A DNA stretch of 64,000 nucleotides from Streptomyces xinghaiensis S187. Lineage in GTDB: Bacteria > Actinomycetota > Actinomycetes > Streptomycetales > Streptomycetaceae. Made by a program: the position numbers and the translations under genes. The stretch lies in NCBI RefSeq assembly GCF_000220705.2, contig NZ_CP023202.1:4278001-4342000 (forward strand). Direction: 5' to 3'. The notes under the pieces were generated by a model. That model ran no database searches. It was not told the DNA's origin and saw only the letters and a program-made list of their open reading frames with translations. Shown piece by piece: positions 57,017 to 64,000 of this stretch (positions are counted from its first letter, which is position 1; each line of letters starts with the position of its first letter).

Positions 57017-59533
57017 CTACTCCGCCTTGATCGCCTCCAGCGCGTTCAGCTTCGCCGCCCGCCGCGCCGGCCACAGCGCGGCCAGGACGCCGACGAGTCC
57101 GGCGAGGGCCAGGAAGGCGCCGATCCGCTCCCACGGGACGGTCATGGTGTACGTCTCCATCGACTCGGTGATGGCCGTCCCGGCGGCCCAGGCGAGGAAG
57201 ACCCCGAGCCCGATGCCGAGCACGGCGCCGAAGAGCGAGATCACGATCGACTCCAGCCGGATCATCCGCTTGACCCGCGAGCGGTCCATGCCGATCGCCC
57301 GCAACATCCCGATCTCGTGCTTCCGTTCGAAGACCGACATGGCCAGGGTGTTGATCACTCCGAGGACCGCGATGATCACGGCCATCGCCAGCAGGCCGTA
57401 GAGCATGTTGAGGATCAGGCTGATCACGCCGCTGATCTCCTCGCTGATGGCCCGCTTGTCCTGGATCCGGATCGCCGGGTTCTTGCCGAGCGCCTCCGTG
57501 ATGGTCTCCTCGGCCTGCGCGGAGGGACCGTCCTTCATCTTCACCATCACCTGGAAGTCGGTGATCTCCGTCAGGTGCGGATCGACCACGCCGGTGGTGA
57601 CGAAGAAGCCGTCGATCATCTCGTTGCCGGTGTAGACGCCCGCGACCTCCAGCTTCTCGGTCTTGCCGTCGTCGAACTCGTAGGTGAAGGTGTCACCGGT
57701 CGCGATCCCGGCCGCCTCGGCGGTCTTGTGGTCGACGACCGCGCGGTTTCCTCCGAGCCGGTCCAGCGAGCCGCTGCTGAAGTCGAGGGAGAGCACCTGG
57801 CCGATGGACGCCGGGTCGACCCCGGTCATCCCCACCCACTCGTCGTTCACCGTGCCGTACGCGGCGCGCATCGGGCTGGTGGCCGCGACCTCCGGCATCC
57901 CGTCCAGCTTCTCGCGCACGTCGGGGGAGAGCCCGGTGTAACTCGCCATGCTCACCGCGTAGTCGGCCTTCATCAGCCCCACGGCCATCTTGTCGACGGC
58001 GCTCTGCACCGAGGTGGCGACCACCGTCAGACCGGTGACCAGGGTGAGCCCGATCATCAGCGCGGAGGCGGTGGAGGCGGTGCGGCGCGGATTGCGCAGC
58101 GAGTTGAGCCGGGCCAGCTTGCCGGCCGTGCCGAAACGGTCCAGCAGGGGCGCGGCGGCGGCGATGACCGGGCGGGACAGCAGCGGCGTCAGCACGATCA
58201 CCCCGACCATCATCGTCGCCGAACCGGCCGCCAGGAGCTGGTTCTTGTCCTGGGTGACGCCGAGGAAGAGGAGCGCCGCGCCGAGGGCGGTGATGCCCGC
58301 GCCGATGCTGTTGCGCACCACCAGTCCGCGGGTCGTCGGGGTGGCGTGCACGCTGTTCATCGCGGCCACCGGCGGCACCTTGGCGGCCCGCCGGCCGGGC
58401 AGCCAGGCCGCCAGCATGGTCACCACGACACCGATCACCAGAGCGATCAACGGGGTCTGCGGGGCGATGACGAGCGGCCCGTCCGGGATGGTCGCCCCCA
58501 CCGCGCCGATGCCGGCGCGCATGCCGACGGCGATGCCGAGACCGGCCACGAAACCGAGGACGGCGGCCACCAGGCCGACGAGGAACGCCTCGATGAGCAC
58601 CGAACGGGTCACCTGGCGGCGGGAGGCGCCGATGGCGCGCATCAGCGCGACTTCCCGGGTGCGCTGGGCGACGAGCATGGTGAAGGTGTTGGCGATGATG
58701 AAGATGCCGACGAAGAGGGCGATGGCCGCGAAGTAGAGCAGGACGTTGCCCATCTCCTCGGTCTCCGCGGTGATCCGCCGCGCCTGCTCGTCGGAGAGGA
58801 CCTTGCCGGTGACGGCCTCGGTGCCCTTCGGCAGGATCTCCTCGACCGCCGCCTTGAGCTCGGTCTGCGAGGTGCCGGCCGCGGCCTGGACGGTGATCTC
58901 GTCGTATCCGTCGGCTCCGCCGAACAGCTCGAGCGCCGTGTCGTTGTCGAAGAGCACGAGGGTGCCGCCGGCCGCGACGTTGCCGTCCGAGGTGTCGAAG
59001 ATCCCGGTGACCTCGGGTGTCCGCACCGGCCCGTCGACGGAGAGCCGTACGGTGTCGCCGGTGCGGTAGCCGGTGCGCTCGGCGGTGCGGCGGTCGAGGG
59101 CCACCTCGTCACCGGTCTCCGGGGCGCGGCCGTCGGTGAAGGTGTAGCGGGGGTCCTTGCCGTCCGGGCCGGGGTGGTGGTTGCCGCCGAGGGTGGACCA
59201 GCCCTCGCCGACGAGCTTGCCGTCCTTGCCGGCGAGCGCGGTGAAGTCGGAGACGCCGGCCGTGGCCGACGCGGCGCCGGGCAGCTCCTCGGCCTTCTTC
59301 AGCAGGGCGTCGTCGAGCCGGGGCTCCTCCTCGCCGGCCGCGACACCGCCCCACCGGATGGCGACGGAGACGTGGTCGAAGCTCTTGGCGGAGCTCTTCT
59401 TGAAGGCGTCACCGACGGTGTCGGTGAAGGTCAGGGTGCCGGAGACGAAGGCGACGCCGAGAAGGACGGCGAGCACGGTCATCAGCAGCCTGGCCTTGTG
59501 CGCGAGCACATTGCGCAGGGCGGTACGGAGCAT
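57017..59533 (-). CDS. ABC transporter permease, FtsX/MacB type
   Basis: An 838-residue membrane protein from the ATG at 59533 (AGGA box), built like the permease at 16.1 kb: MLRTALRNVLAHKARLLMTV, a helix, an extracytoplasmic domain, then helices with RTREVALMRAIGASRRQ. A second domain repeats the pattern and ends with ERKHEIGMLRAIGMDRSR, helices and RRAAKLNALEAIKAE. It pairs with the ATPase gene 146 bp upstream. The two permeases are clear paralogues. Probable envelope exporter or signalling complex, substrate unknown. Confidence 0.92.
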   Translation of the reverse strand: MLRTALRNVLAHKARLLMTVLAVLLGVAFVSGTLTFTDTVGDAFKKSSAKSFDHVSVAIRWGGVAAGEEEPRLDDALLKKAEELPGAASATAGVSDFTALAGKDGKLVGEGWSTLGGNHHPGPDGKDPRYTFTDGRAPETGDEVALDRRTAERTGYRTGDTVRLSVDGPVRTPEVTGIFDTSDGNVAAGGTLVLFDNDTALELFGGADGYDEITVQAAAGTSQTELKAAVEEILPKGTEAVTGKVLSDEQARRITAETEEMGNVLLYFAAIALFVGIFIIANTFTMLVAQRTREVALMRAIGASRRQVTRSVLIEAFLVGLVAAVLGFVAGLGIAVGMRAGIGAVGATIPDGPLVIAPQTPLIALVIGVVVTMLAAWLPGRRAAKVPPVAAMNSVHATPTTRGLVVRNSIGAGITALGAALLFLGVTQDKNQLLAAGSATMMVGVIVLTPLLSRPVIAAAAPLLDRFGTAGKLARLNSLRNPRRTASTASALMIGLTLVTGLTVVATSVQSAVDKMAVGLMKADYAVSMASYTGLSPDVREKLDGMPEVAATSPMRAAYGTVNDEWVGMTGVDPASIGQVLSLDFSSGSLDRLGGNRAVVDHKTAEAAGIATGDTFTYEFDDGKTEKLEVAGVYTGNEMIDGFFVTTGVVDPHLTEITDFQVMVKMKDGPSAQAEETITEALGKNPAIRIQDKRAISEEISGVISLILNMLYGLLAMAVIIAVLGVINTLAMSVFERKHEIGMLRAIGMDRSRVKRMIRLESIVISLFGAVLGIGLGVFLAWAAGTAITESMETYTMTVPWERIGAFLALAGLVGVLAALWPARRAAKLNALEAIKAE

Positions 59534-59679
59534 GGTCCTGTCAATCCTGGTGTGGGGTGGGCGGCCCAGGGGCGGGCGGGACGGCCCGCGGGCCGGGGAG
59601 GTGCACACACCGCTCCCGCACGGCGGCACGCCGCGGGGGCGCGCGGTGGGGGCGCGGCTGATCGGGCGGGGGCGGCGGT

Positions 59680-60468
59680 TCAGGCGCCGGTGCCGCCCGC
59701 CCCGGTCGGCAGGGTGCGCATCCGGTCGAGCACGGCCTCGGCCGTCGGGTTCTCCAGCTCGTCGACGATGCGGCCGTCGGCGAGGAAGACGACGCGGTCG
59801 GCGTAGGCGGCGGCGACCGGGTCGTGGGTGACCATCACGACCGTCTGGCCCAGCTCGCGCACGGAGTTGCGGAGGAAGCCCAGCACCTCGGCGCCGGAGC
59901 GGGAGTCGAGGTTGCCGGTCGGCTCGTCCGCGAAGATGATCTCGGGGCGGCTCGCGAGCGCGCGGGCGACGGCCACGCGCTGCTGCTGGCCGCCGGACAG
60001 TTCGGTCGGCCGGTGCTTGAGACGGCCCTCCAGGCCGACGGTCCTCACGACCCGGTCAAGCCACTCGGGGTCGGGCTTGCGGCCCGCGATGTCCATGGGG
60101 AGGGTGATGTTCTCCAGGGCGTTGAGCGTGGGCAGCAGGTTGAACGCCTGGAAGATGAAGCCGATCTTGTCCCGGCGGAGCTGCGTGAGCTGCTTGTCCT
60201 TGAGGGACGCCAGTTCGGTGTCGCCGATGCGGGCGGAGCCGGCGGATATCGAATCCAGCCCGGCCACGCAGTGCATCAGCGTCGACTTGCCGGAGCCGGA
60301 CGGGCCCATGATCGCCGTGAACTCGCCCCGGCGGAAGTCGGCGGAGACCCCGTCGAGCGCCACCACCTGTGTCTCCCCCTGGCCGTAGACCTTGGTGAGG
60401 TCCGTGGCGCGGGCGGCGACCGTGGTGGGGCGGGCGGCGGTCCGGGCACCTGTGATGCTGGTGGTCAC
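59680..60468 (-). CDS. ABC transporter ATP-binding protein, MacB/LolD type
   Basis: A 262-residue ATPase from the GTG at 60468 (AGGAG box, 9-base spacing). Walker A GPSGSGKST, FIFQAFNLLPTLNALENITLP, signature LSGGQQQRVAVARAL, Walker B IIFADEPTGNLDS and VTHDPVAAAYADRV. Very similar to the ATPase at 15267-16136 and paired with its own permease. The longer form from 60561 adds residues not in the family. Together they make a second MacB-type complex in the window. Confidence 0.93.
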   Translation of the reverse strand: MTTSITGARTAARPTTVAARATDLTKVYGQGETQVVALDGVSADFRRGEFTAIMGPSGSGKSTLMHCVAGLDSISAGSARIGDTELASLKDKQLTQLRRDKIGFIFQAFNLLPTLNALENITLPMDIAGRKPDPEWLDRVVRTVGLEGRLKHRPTELSGGQQQRVAVARALASRPEIIFADEPTGNLDSRSGAEVLGFLRNSVRELGQTVVMVTHDPVAAAYADRVVFLADGRIVDELENPTAEAVLDRMRTLPTGAGGTGA

Positions 60469-60914
60469 GGGGAACTGCTCCTGTCTGCATGCGTTCGGGC
60501 CATCGGCTGGGACGCCCGGGGACCCCACCATCGTCTCGGCCGGAACAGCCCCTGGGATCACCCCGCGTACCCGTTTCCGTAGCCCTCCAGGGAGGTACTG
60601 CGGGGGCCGCTGTCATACCTGGGGATGACGGGATGTGCCGGAGGGGCGGCCGGGGGCAGTCGAGATCGCGTCAATTCCGGGCACGCCGGACCGAGCCGGG
60701 CGCGGTGCCCCGCAGGGACCAGCAGCAGGTTCTCGCCATCCCGGTTCTGATGGACCTTCAGCTGCCCATAAAATCAGACAACCACCCTTCGGGAACGGGC
60801 TGTTCAGCACCGCGCACCCGGATAGGCTCGGAGGGCGCCATGGGGGGACCGCGAGCCGCTGGGAGCGGTCCCGCAAGCCTGACCAGCCCCATTGGCATCG
60901 TCATGGGGGATCCC
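60469..60914. other. Divergent intergenic region: ABC operon and bldA promoters
   Basis: 446 bp between the leftward ABC operon and tRNA-Leu. No gene. A TAGGCT box at 60823-60828 with TGTTCA at 60801-60806 (16-bp spacing) is a plausible bldA promoter, giving an 80-base tRNA leader. Purine-rich direct repeats near 60590 face the ABC operon. Confidence 0.45.
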
Positions 60915-60997
60915 GCCCGGATGGTGGAATGCAGACACGGTGAGCTTAAACCTCACTGGCCTAGAAGGCCGTGCCGGTTCAAGTCCGGCTCCGGGCA
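60915..60997 (+). tRNA. bldA: tRNA-Leu (anticodon TAA), bldA
   Basis: A complete class-II tRNA: acceptor GCCCGGA with TCCGGGC plus discriminator A, D arm with TGGTGGAATGCAGACACGG, anticodon stem GTGAG/CTCAC around CTTAAAC with anticodon TAA, a long variable arm, and a GCCGG/CCGGC T-stem. CCA is not encoded. The sequence matches my memory of Streptomyces bldA, the only tRNA that efficiently reads the rare UUA codon, which controls aerial growth and antibiotic production through TTA-containing genes. One gene in this window, the NACHT NTPase, contains TTA codons. Confidence 0.96.
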
Positions 60998-61019
60998 CTC
61001 CCTCCGATACCCGGCCCGA

Positions 61020-61046
61020 CCTGCGAGAATGACCGATTCTCGCAGG
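61020..61046 (+). terminator. Terminator after bldA
   Basis: A perfect 11-bp stem (61020-61030 with 61036-61046) followed by GTTGTTGTGTG, 22 bp past the tRNA. Confidence 0.85.
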
Positions 61047-61195
61047 GTTGTTGTGTGCCCGTGGGCGCACGGGGGCTTTACCCATGCCGTCATGGCGTAC
61101 AGCGCGAAGCGGAAGAACAAGGCCGAGGCGTCATCAGCGGATGGGGAGAGGTCACGTCTCGCAGGGTAGGGACTGGCACTGACACCCGTTCAGGG

Positions 61196-61230
61196 GGCCG
61201 CCCGCACCCGGTGCAGGGGTGCGGGCGGCC
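61196..61230 (-). terminator. Second hairpin downstream of the aldo/keto reductase operon
   Basis: A perfect 14-bp stem (61196-61209 with 61217-61230, 7-base loop), about 110 bp past the operon end; a back-up terminator or a site for either direction. Confidence 0.6.
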
Positions 61231-61291
61231 GGGGCCCGCTCCGGTTGGCCGACATCCCACAATCCCGGCCCCGTCTCCTCGGGCGAACGAC

Positions 61292-61332
61292 GCCGGGTGT
61301 GCCCGGGTGCGGCTGGCCCTGGCACACCCGGC
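61292..61332 (-). terminator. Terminator after the aldo/keto reductase operon
   Basis: A perfect 12-bp stem (61292-61303 with 61321-61332) with a 17-base loop, 8 bp past the reductase stop. Confidence 0.8.
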
Positions 61333-61340
61333 AGGGGGCG

Positions 61341-62099
61341 CTATGCGGTGCAGGCAGTGACGATCTCGGCCAGGTGCTTGGTGGAGCTCGTGCCGGGGAT
61401 GGGTGCGGTGTGCTCGAGCCTGGTCAGCCACCGCAGGGCTGAGGCGATGCCGTAGGTCCCGGCGAGCCGGCCGGCGTTCAGCGGCCGGTACGGCACGTAG
61501 GGGATGCCGCGGCCCTGGCACAGTTCCAGCACCGGGTCATGCCGCTCCTCCACGTGGAGGACGTTCTGCACCGCGGCGACCTCGACTATGCCGAGCGCGT
61601 CACGGACTTGCCCGCTGGTGACCTTGGACAGGCCAATGTGCCGTATCTTGCCCTCGCGCTGCATGGCCGCGAGCTCCCCGAGCTGGTCGCGCAGCGGGAC
61701 CAGCGGGTCCACGCGGTGCAGGTAGCACAGATCGAGTGTCTCGGTGCCCAGCCGCCGCAGGCTGCCCTCAACGGCAGCACGCAGGTAGTCGGGGCGGCCC
61801 AGGGGCTTCCAGACGTTCGGGCCGGGGCGGACCATGCCGACCTTCGTGGCGATCAGCACATGGCCGGGGTAGGGATGGAGTGCATCGCGGATGAGGTCTT
61901 CGGCGATGTGGGGGCCGTAGGCGTCGGCGGTGTCGATGTGCGAGATGCCGTGCTCGTGCACGGCAGCGCGGAGCACGGCGAGGGCTTCGCCGGGGTCCGG
62001 CGGTGCGCCCCAGGTGCCGGGGCCGGTCAGGCGCATGGTGCCGAGCCCGAGGCGTGAGACGTCCTTGCCGGCAATGGTGATCGTGCCAAGGCCCGTCAT
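61341..62099 (-). CDS. Aldo/keto reductase
   Basis: A 252-residue NADPH-dependent oxidoreductase of the (beta/alpha)8 type. From the ATG at 62099: VSRLGLGTMRLTG, HIDTADAYG with catalytic Asp and Tyr, VLIATKVGM with the Lys, LDLCYLHRVDP with the His region, GKIRHIGLSKV and VEVAAVQNVLHVEER. The C-terminal cofactor region (PIPGTSSTKHLAEIV) is complete. The start overlaps the stop of the upstream P-loop gene (ATGA). Last gene of a four-gene overlapping operon; the substrate is unknown and might be a small metabolite made by the others. Confidence 0.93.
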   Translation of the reverse strand: MTGLGTITIAGKDVSRLGLGTMRLTGPGTWGAPPDPGEALAVLRAAVHEHGISHIDTADAYGPHIAEDLIRDALHPYPGHVLIATKVGMVRPGPNVWKPLGRPDYLRAAVEGSLRRLGTETLDLCYLHRVDPLVPLRDQLGELAAMQREGKIRHIGLSKVTSGQVRDALGIVEVAAVQNVLHVEERHDPVLELCQGRGIPYVPYRPLNAGRLAGTYGIASALRWLTRLEHTAPIPGTSSTKHLAEIVTACTA

Positions 62100-62695
62100 C
62101 GGTCCGCCGCCTTGAGGGCGCTTTCCACTGCGCGGGTGACGGCCGCGGCCTGGGAGGCGTCGACGTTCTCCACGATCGTGTGCGGGGCTTCCAGGTCGGC
62201 CAGGAGGGCATGGGCGTGCTGGTGCACCTGCATCTGGAATCGCAGGTCGCCGTGAGGACTGTCGGTGGCTTCCTGCGGGTCCAGCACGGTGGCGATCAGC
62301 AGGTCGTAGTCCGGGACGGCGAGGGAGGCCAGGAGCCGCAGCCGGTCGAGGGCGAGTTCGTCGGGGGTCTCGCCGCGGTGTTCGAGGGCCGCGGTGTAGT
62401 AGGCCAGCGGGCCGAGGACCGGCCCGTCGGCCAGGACGACGTTGGCGGCAGTCAGGGCGGCGGTCTCGTCGGCGAGCCCTTGGTGCATCAGCCACTCGGT
62501 GGTGTGGGCGGTCTGCGTGTCCATCTTCGGCATCCCGGCGGCCGCGGCACGTTTGGCCAGGCCGCCAACGCGCTCCACTCGCAGGCCGTGACCGGCGAGT
62601 TCGGTGGTGATACGGCGGGCCAGGGTCGTCTTTCCGGTCCAGGGGCCGCCGAGGATGCCGATGCGGGCCCGACCGGGCAGGGGCGTGGTCACCAC
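62096..62695 (-). CDS. P-loop ATPase/kinase-like protein (AAA_28/NadR-like)
   Basis: A 199-residue protein with ARIGILGGPWTGKTTLARRI, a GxxxxGKT Walker A at about residue 16-23, VVLADGPVLGPLAYY (Walker B-like with Asp), a Lys/Arg-lid candidate and FQMQVHQHAHALLADLEAPH. This layout resembles AAA_28/NadR-type small-molecule kinases rather than motor ATPases. GTG start at 62695 overlaps the end of the exonuclease gene by 7 bases; its stop overlaps the reductase start. Phosphorylated substrate unknown. Confidence 0.8.
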   Translation of the reverse strand: MVTTPLPGRARIGILGGPWTGKTTLARRITTELAGHGLRVERVGGLAKRAAAAGMPKMDTQTAHTTEWLMHQGLADETAALTAANVVLADGPVLGPLAYYTAALEHRGETPDELALDRLRLLASLAVPDYDLLIATVLDPQEATDSPHGDLRFQMQVHQHAHALLADLEAPHTIVENVDASQAAAVTRAVESALKAADR

Positions 62696-63291
62696 AGTGT
62701 TGGTTCCTCAGTGTCGGTGTCGGGGTTGGGGGCGCCGGGCAGGCCGGGCGGGACGGCCGCGGCCGCCAGTGCCGGCCACGTCTCGTAGTCGGCGGCCAAA
62801 GCAAGGAGCAGCCGGCCGGCGGCGAAGGCGTCGTACAGGGCGCGGTGCCGCTGCCTGGGGGCTGCGGAGAGGTCGAGTTGGAAGTGCTCGATGAGCGCGT
62901 CGAGGGAGTAGGAGGGCAGGCCCGGGCGGGTGGTCTTGGCCAGGCGCAGGGTGTCCAGGACTCCGGCCGGCTGCCACTGGGGAAGGTGGGCGGTCAGTAC
63001 GCGGTGTTCGACGTGGGCGTTGTGGGCGCAGATCCACGCCCCGCCCAGCACGTCTTGTACCTGGTCGGCGACTTCCTCCCACGGCGGGCAGTCGGACAGG
63101 TCTTCGGCGGTCAGGCCGTGCACGCGGGTCGCGTGCCAGGTGACGGGGCGTGGTGGGCGGATCAGCCATTCGCGGGCGGAGTCGGCGTGCAGGCCCGTGG
63201 CGTCGGCGGGGAGGGTGGCGACTTCCACCAGGTCCGGCGGGCGGGCGCCGTTGCCTTCGACGTCCACGACGTACAGCTTGGGCCAGTCCAT
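62689..63291 (-). CDS. DEDD-family 3'-5' exonuclease
   Basis: A 200-residue RNase T/DnaQ-like exonuclease. MDWPKLYVVDVEGNG gives the first acidic pair (DVEG), ICAHNAHVEHRVL the second motif, and HRALYDAFAAGRLL the HxxxxD active-site end. The ATG at 63291 shares a base with the stop of the upstream gene (TGATG). Longer forms from 63570 lie in another gene's coding region and are not credible. Tight coupling to a radical-SAM-like protein and a P-loop kinase is unusual for a housekeeping exonuclease and suggests a nucleotide-handling pathway. Confidence 0.88.
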   Translation of the reverse strand: MDWPKLYVVDVEGNGARPPDLVEVATLPADATGLHADSAREWLIRPPRPVTWHATRVHGLTAEDLSDCPPWEEVADQVQDVLGGAWICAHNAHVEHRVLTAHLPQWQPAGVLDTLRLAKTTRPGLPSYSLDALIEHFQLDLSAAPRQRHRALYDAFAAGRLLLALAADYETWPALAAAAVPPGLPGAPNPDTDTEEPTLW

Positions 63292-64000
63292 CAGGTGCGG
63301 GCTCCGTCCTCGGCGCGCCAGCCGATGGGGGCGCGGCCGTGTTGTCGGGGAAGGTGGGGGTGCTCGGCGGCGTGGCACTGGTAGCCGTACGTGTGCTGGA
63401 GGTAGTAGCGCGGCGGCTCGTCCAGGCCCTGCACGGTGATGGCCCGGTCGGTGATGGTCACCTCTCCGGTGGCGCCGAGGCGCCGCGCGTCCTGGATGAC
63501 GTGTTTTGGGTTGGGCTTGGTGAACGCGCGGGCGCACAGTTCGAGCTGGGCGCGCGGGCAGATGCTGCACAACTCGCGGATGCCGTAATGGCCGTTGTAG
63601 TCGGGCTCACCGTGGGCGAAGGTGACGGCGCAGCTCGTCTTGCGGAACAGCTCCCCGAAGGGCGCTTGGGTGTCGGGCCGGCGGAAGAAGTCGAGGATTC
63701 GTCGCTCCAGCGTCTCCGGCATGATCTTCCGGCGTGCGGTCTCCTCGTAGGGCATGGGGAGGTTGTGTGCCTTGTAGAAGTCGGTGATCTCGTCGCGGAA
63801 GAACAGGCCGGTGAAGACGGTGGCGTGGGCGTGTTCGGCCAGTTCCCGGGCCCGTTGGAAGTCGTCGGGGGTGTCGTTGAGGCCGGGCACGATGGGCCGC
63901 CAGTACAGGATGGTGCGGTACCGGTCGGCGTGCTCGTACAGGGTGCGGAGGCTGGCCGCGGCGATGTGGGAGTCCACCGGCTCGATGCGCTTGTCGGCGA
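63291..64000 (-). CDS. Radical-SAM-like protein, C-terminal part
   Basis: The frame is open at 64000, so the N-terminus is outside the window; at least 236 residues are present. ADKRIEPVDSHIAAASLRTL ... RTILYWRPIVPGLNDTPDDFQRARELAE reads like the second half of a radical-SAM barrel (the WRPIVPGLND strand is typical). The following region has Cys residues in CAVTFAHGEPDYNGHYG and ELCSICPRAQLELCARAF that could bind an auxiliary iron-sulfur cluster. The CxxxCxxC motif, if present, lies upstream of the window. It is the first visible gene of the overlapping operon leading to exonuclease, kinase and reductase. Assignment is moderate. Confidence 0.68.
   Translation of the reverse strand, partial: ADKRIEPVDSHIAAASLRTLYEHADRYRTILYWRPIVPGLNDTPDDFQRARELAEHAHATVFTGLFFRDEITDFYKAHNLPMPYEETARRKIMPETLERRILDFFRRPDTQAPFGELFRKTSCAVTFAHGEPDYNGHYGIRELCSICPRAQLELCARAFTKPNPKHVIQDARRLGATGEVTITDRAITVQGLDEPPRYYLQHTYGYQCHAAEHPHLPRQHGRAPIGWRAEDGART

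Larger units (their letters stand above)
60998..61340. other. Intergenic region after bldA
   Basis: 343 bp with three hairpins (listed separately). A 25-codon open frame from the ATG at 61092 (MAYSAKRKNKAEASSADGE) lacks a ribosome-binding site and is probably not a gene. Confidence 0.45.

Noticed and set aside
61092..61169. Small 25-codon open frame after bldA
   Set aside because: No ribosome-binding site, lies between terminator hairpins, and no family recognised.
60915..61340. Attachment site in the bldA tRNA
   Set aside because: No repeat of the tRNA 3' end is seen within the window; a second copy could lie to the right of 64 kb.

Overview
The window is chromosomal DNA of a high-GC actinomycete, almost certainly a Streptomyces. 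Evidence: very high GC with GC-rich third codon positions, frequent GTG starts, a bldA-type tRNA-Leu(UAA), paired Rpf cell-wall hydrolases behind a c-di-AMP riboswitch, a FilP-like coiled-coil protein, and a gene order (ppc, pth, rplY, prs, glmU ... mfd ... mazG ... rpf, eno, divIC, ppx ... ndh) that I recall from the S. coelicolor core, roughly SCO3127 down to SCO3092. That comparison is from memory, not a search.

Layout. 1-5.97 kb: 3' part of ppc, a small membrane protein, then the leftward block glmU-prs-rplY-pth and tRNA-Gln(UUG). 5.99-6.45 kb: a broken HTH protein gene. 6.6-9.4 kb: an orphan sensor kinase facing a FilP-like coiled-coil protein. 9.7-14.7 kb: a divergent four-gene cluster of toxin/immunity-type modules (deaminase, WHH nuclease, SUKH, Imm35-like). 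15.3-18.7 kb: a MacB/FtsX-type ABC exporter. 19-25.3 kb: mfd and a P-type ATPase. 25.4-32.3 kb: secreted ceramidase, secreted HNH lipoprotein, two membrane proteins and a Ser/Thr kinase. 32.4-36.3 kb: a leftward surface-glycan operon (acyltransferase, GT2, polysialyltransferase-like). 36.8-41.6 kb: SurA-like lipoprotein, mazG, small membrane protein, lysoplasmalogenase-like protein and a P450. 41.7-47.7 kb: two Rpf proteins, eno, DivIC-like, DUF501, ppx.

47.7-53.4 kb is an accessory island wedged between ppx and ndh. It carries an RsbW-like ATPase, an HTH-TPR regulator, an NLR-like NACHT NTPase and a RelBE-type pair, and it is bracketed by a 24-bp direct repeat of the ppx 3' end. The NACHT gene has two in-frame TTA codons, the only ones I found in any gene here, so its translation should depend on bldA, which lies about 8 kb downstream in the same window.

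53.4-60.5 kb returns to core-like genes: ndh with a Rex operator, a cyclopropane-fatty-acid synthase and a second MacB/FtsX exporter. 60.9 kb: bldA. 61.3-64 kb: a leftward four-gene overlapping operon (radical-SAM-like protein, DEDD exonuclease, P-loop kinase-like ATPase, aldo/keto reductase) that runs off the right edge.

The most interesting elements are the repeat-flanked NACHT island with predicted developmental (bldA) control and the cytosolic toxin/immunity fusion cluster at 9.7-14.7 kb.
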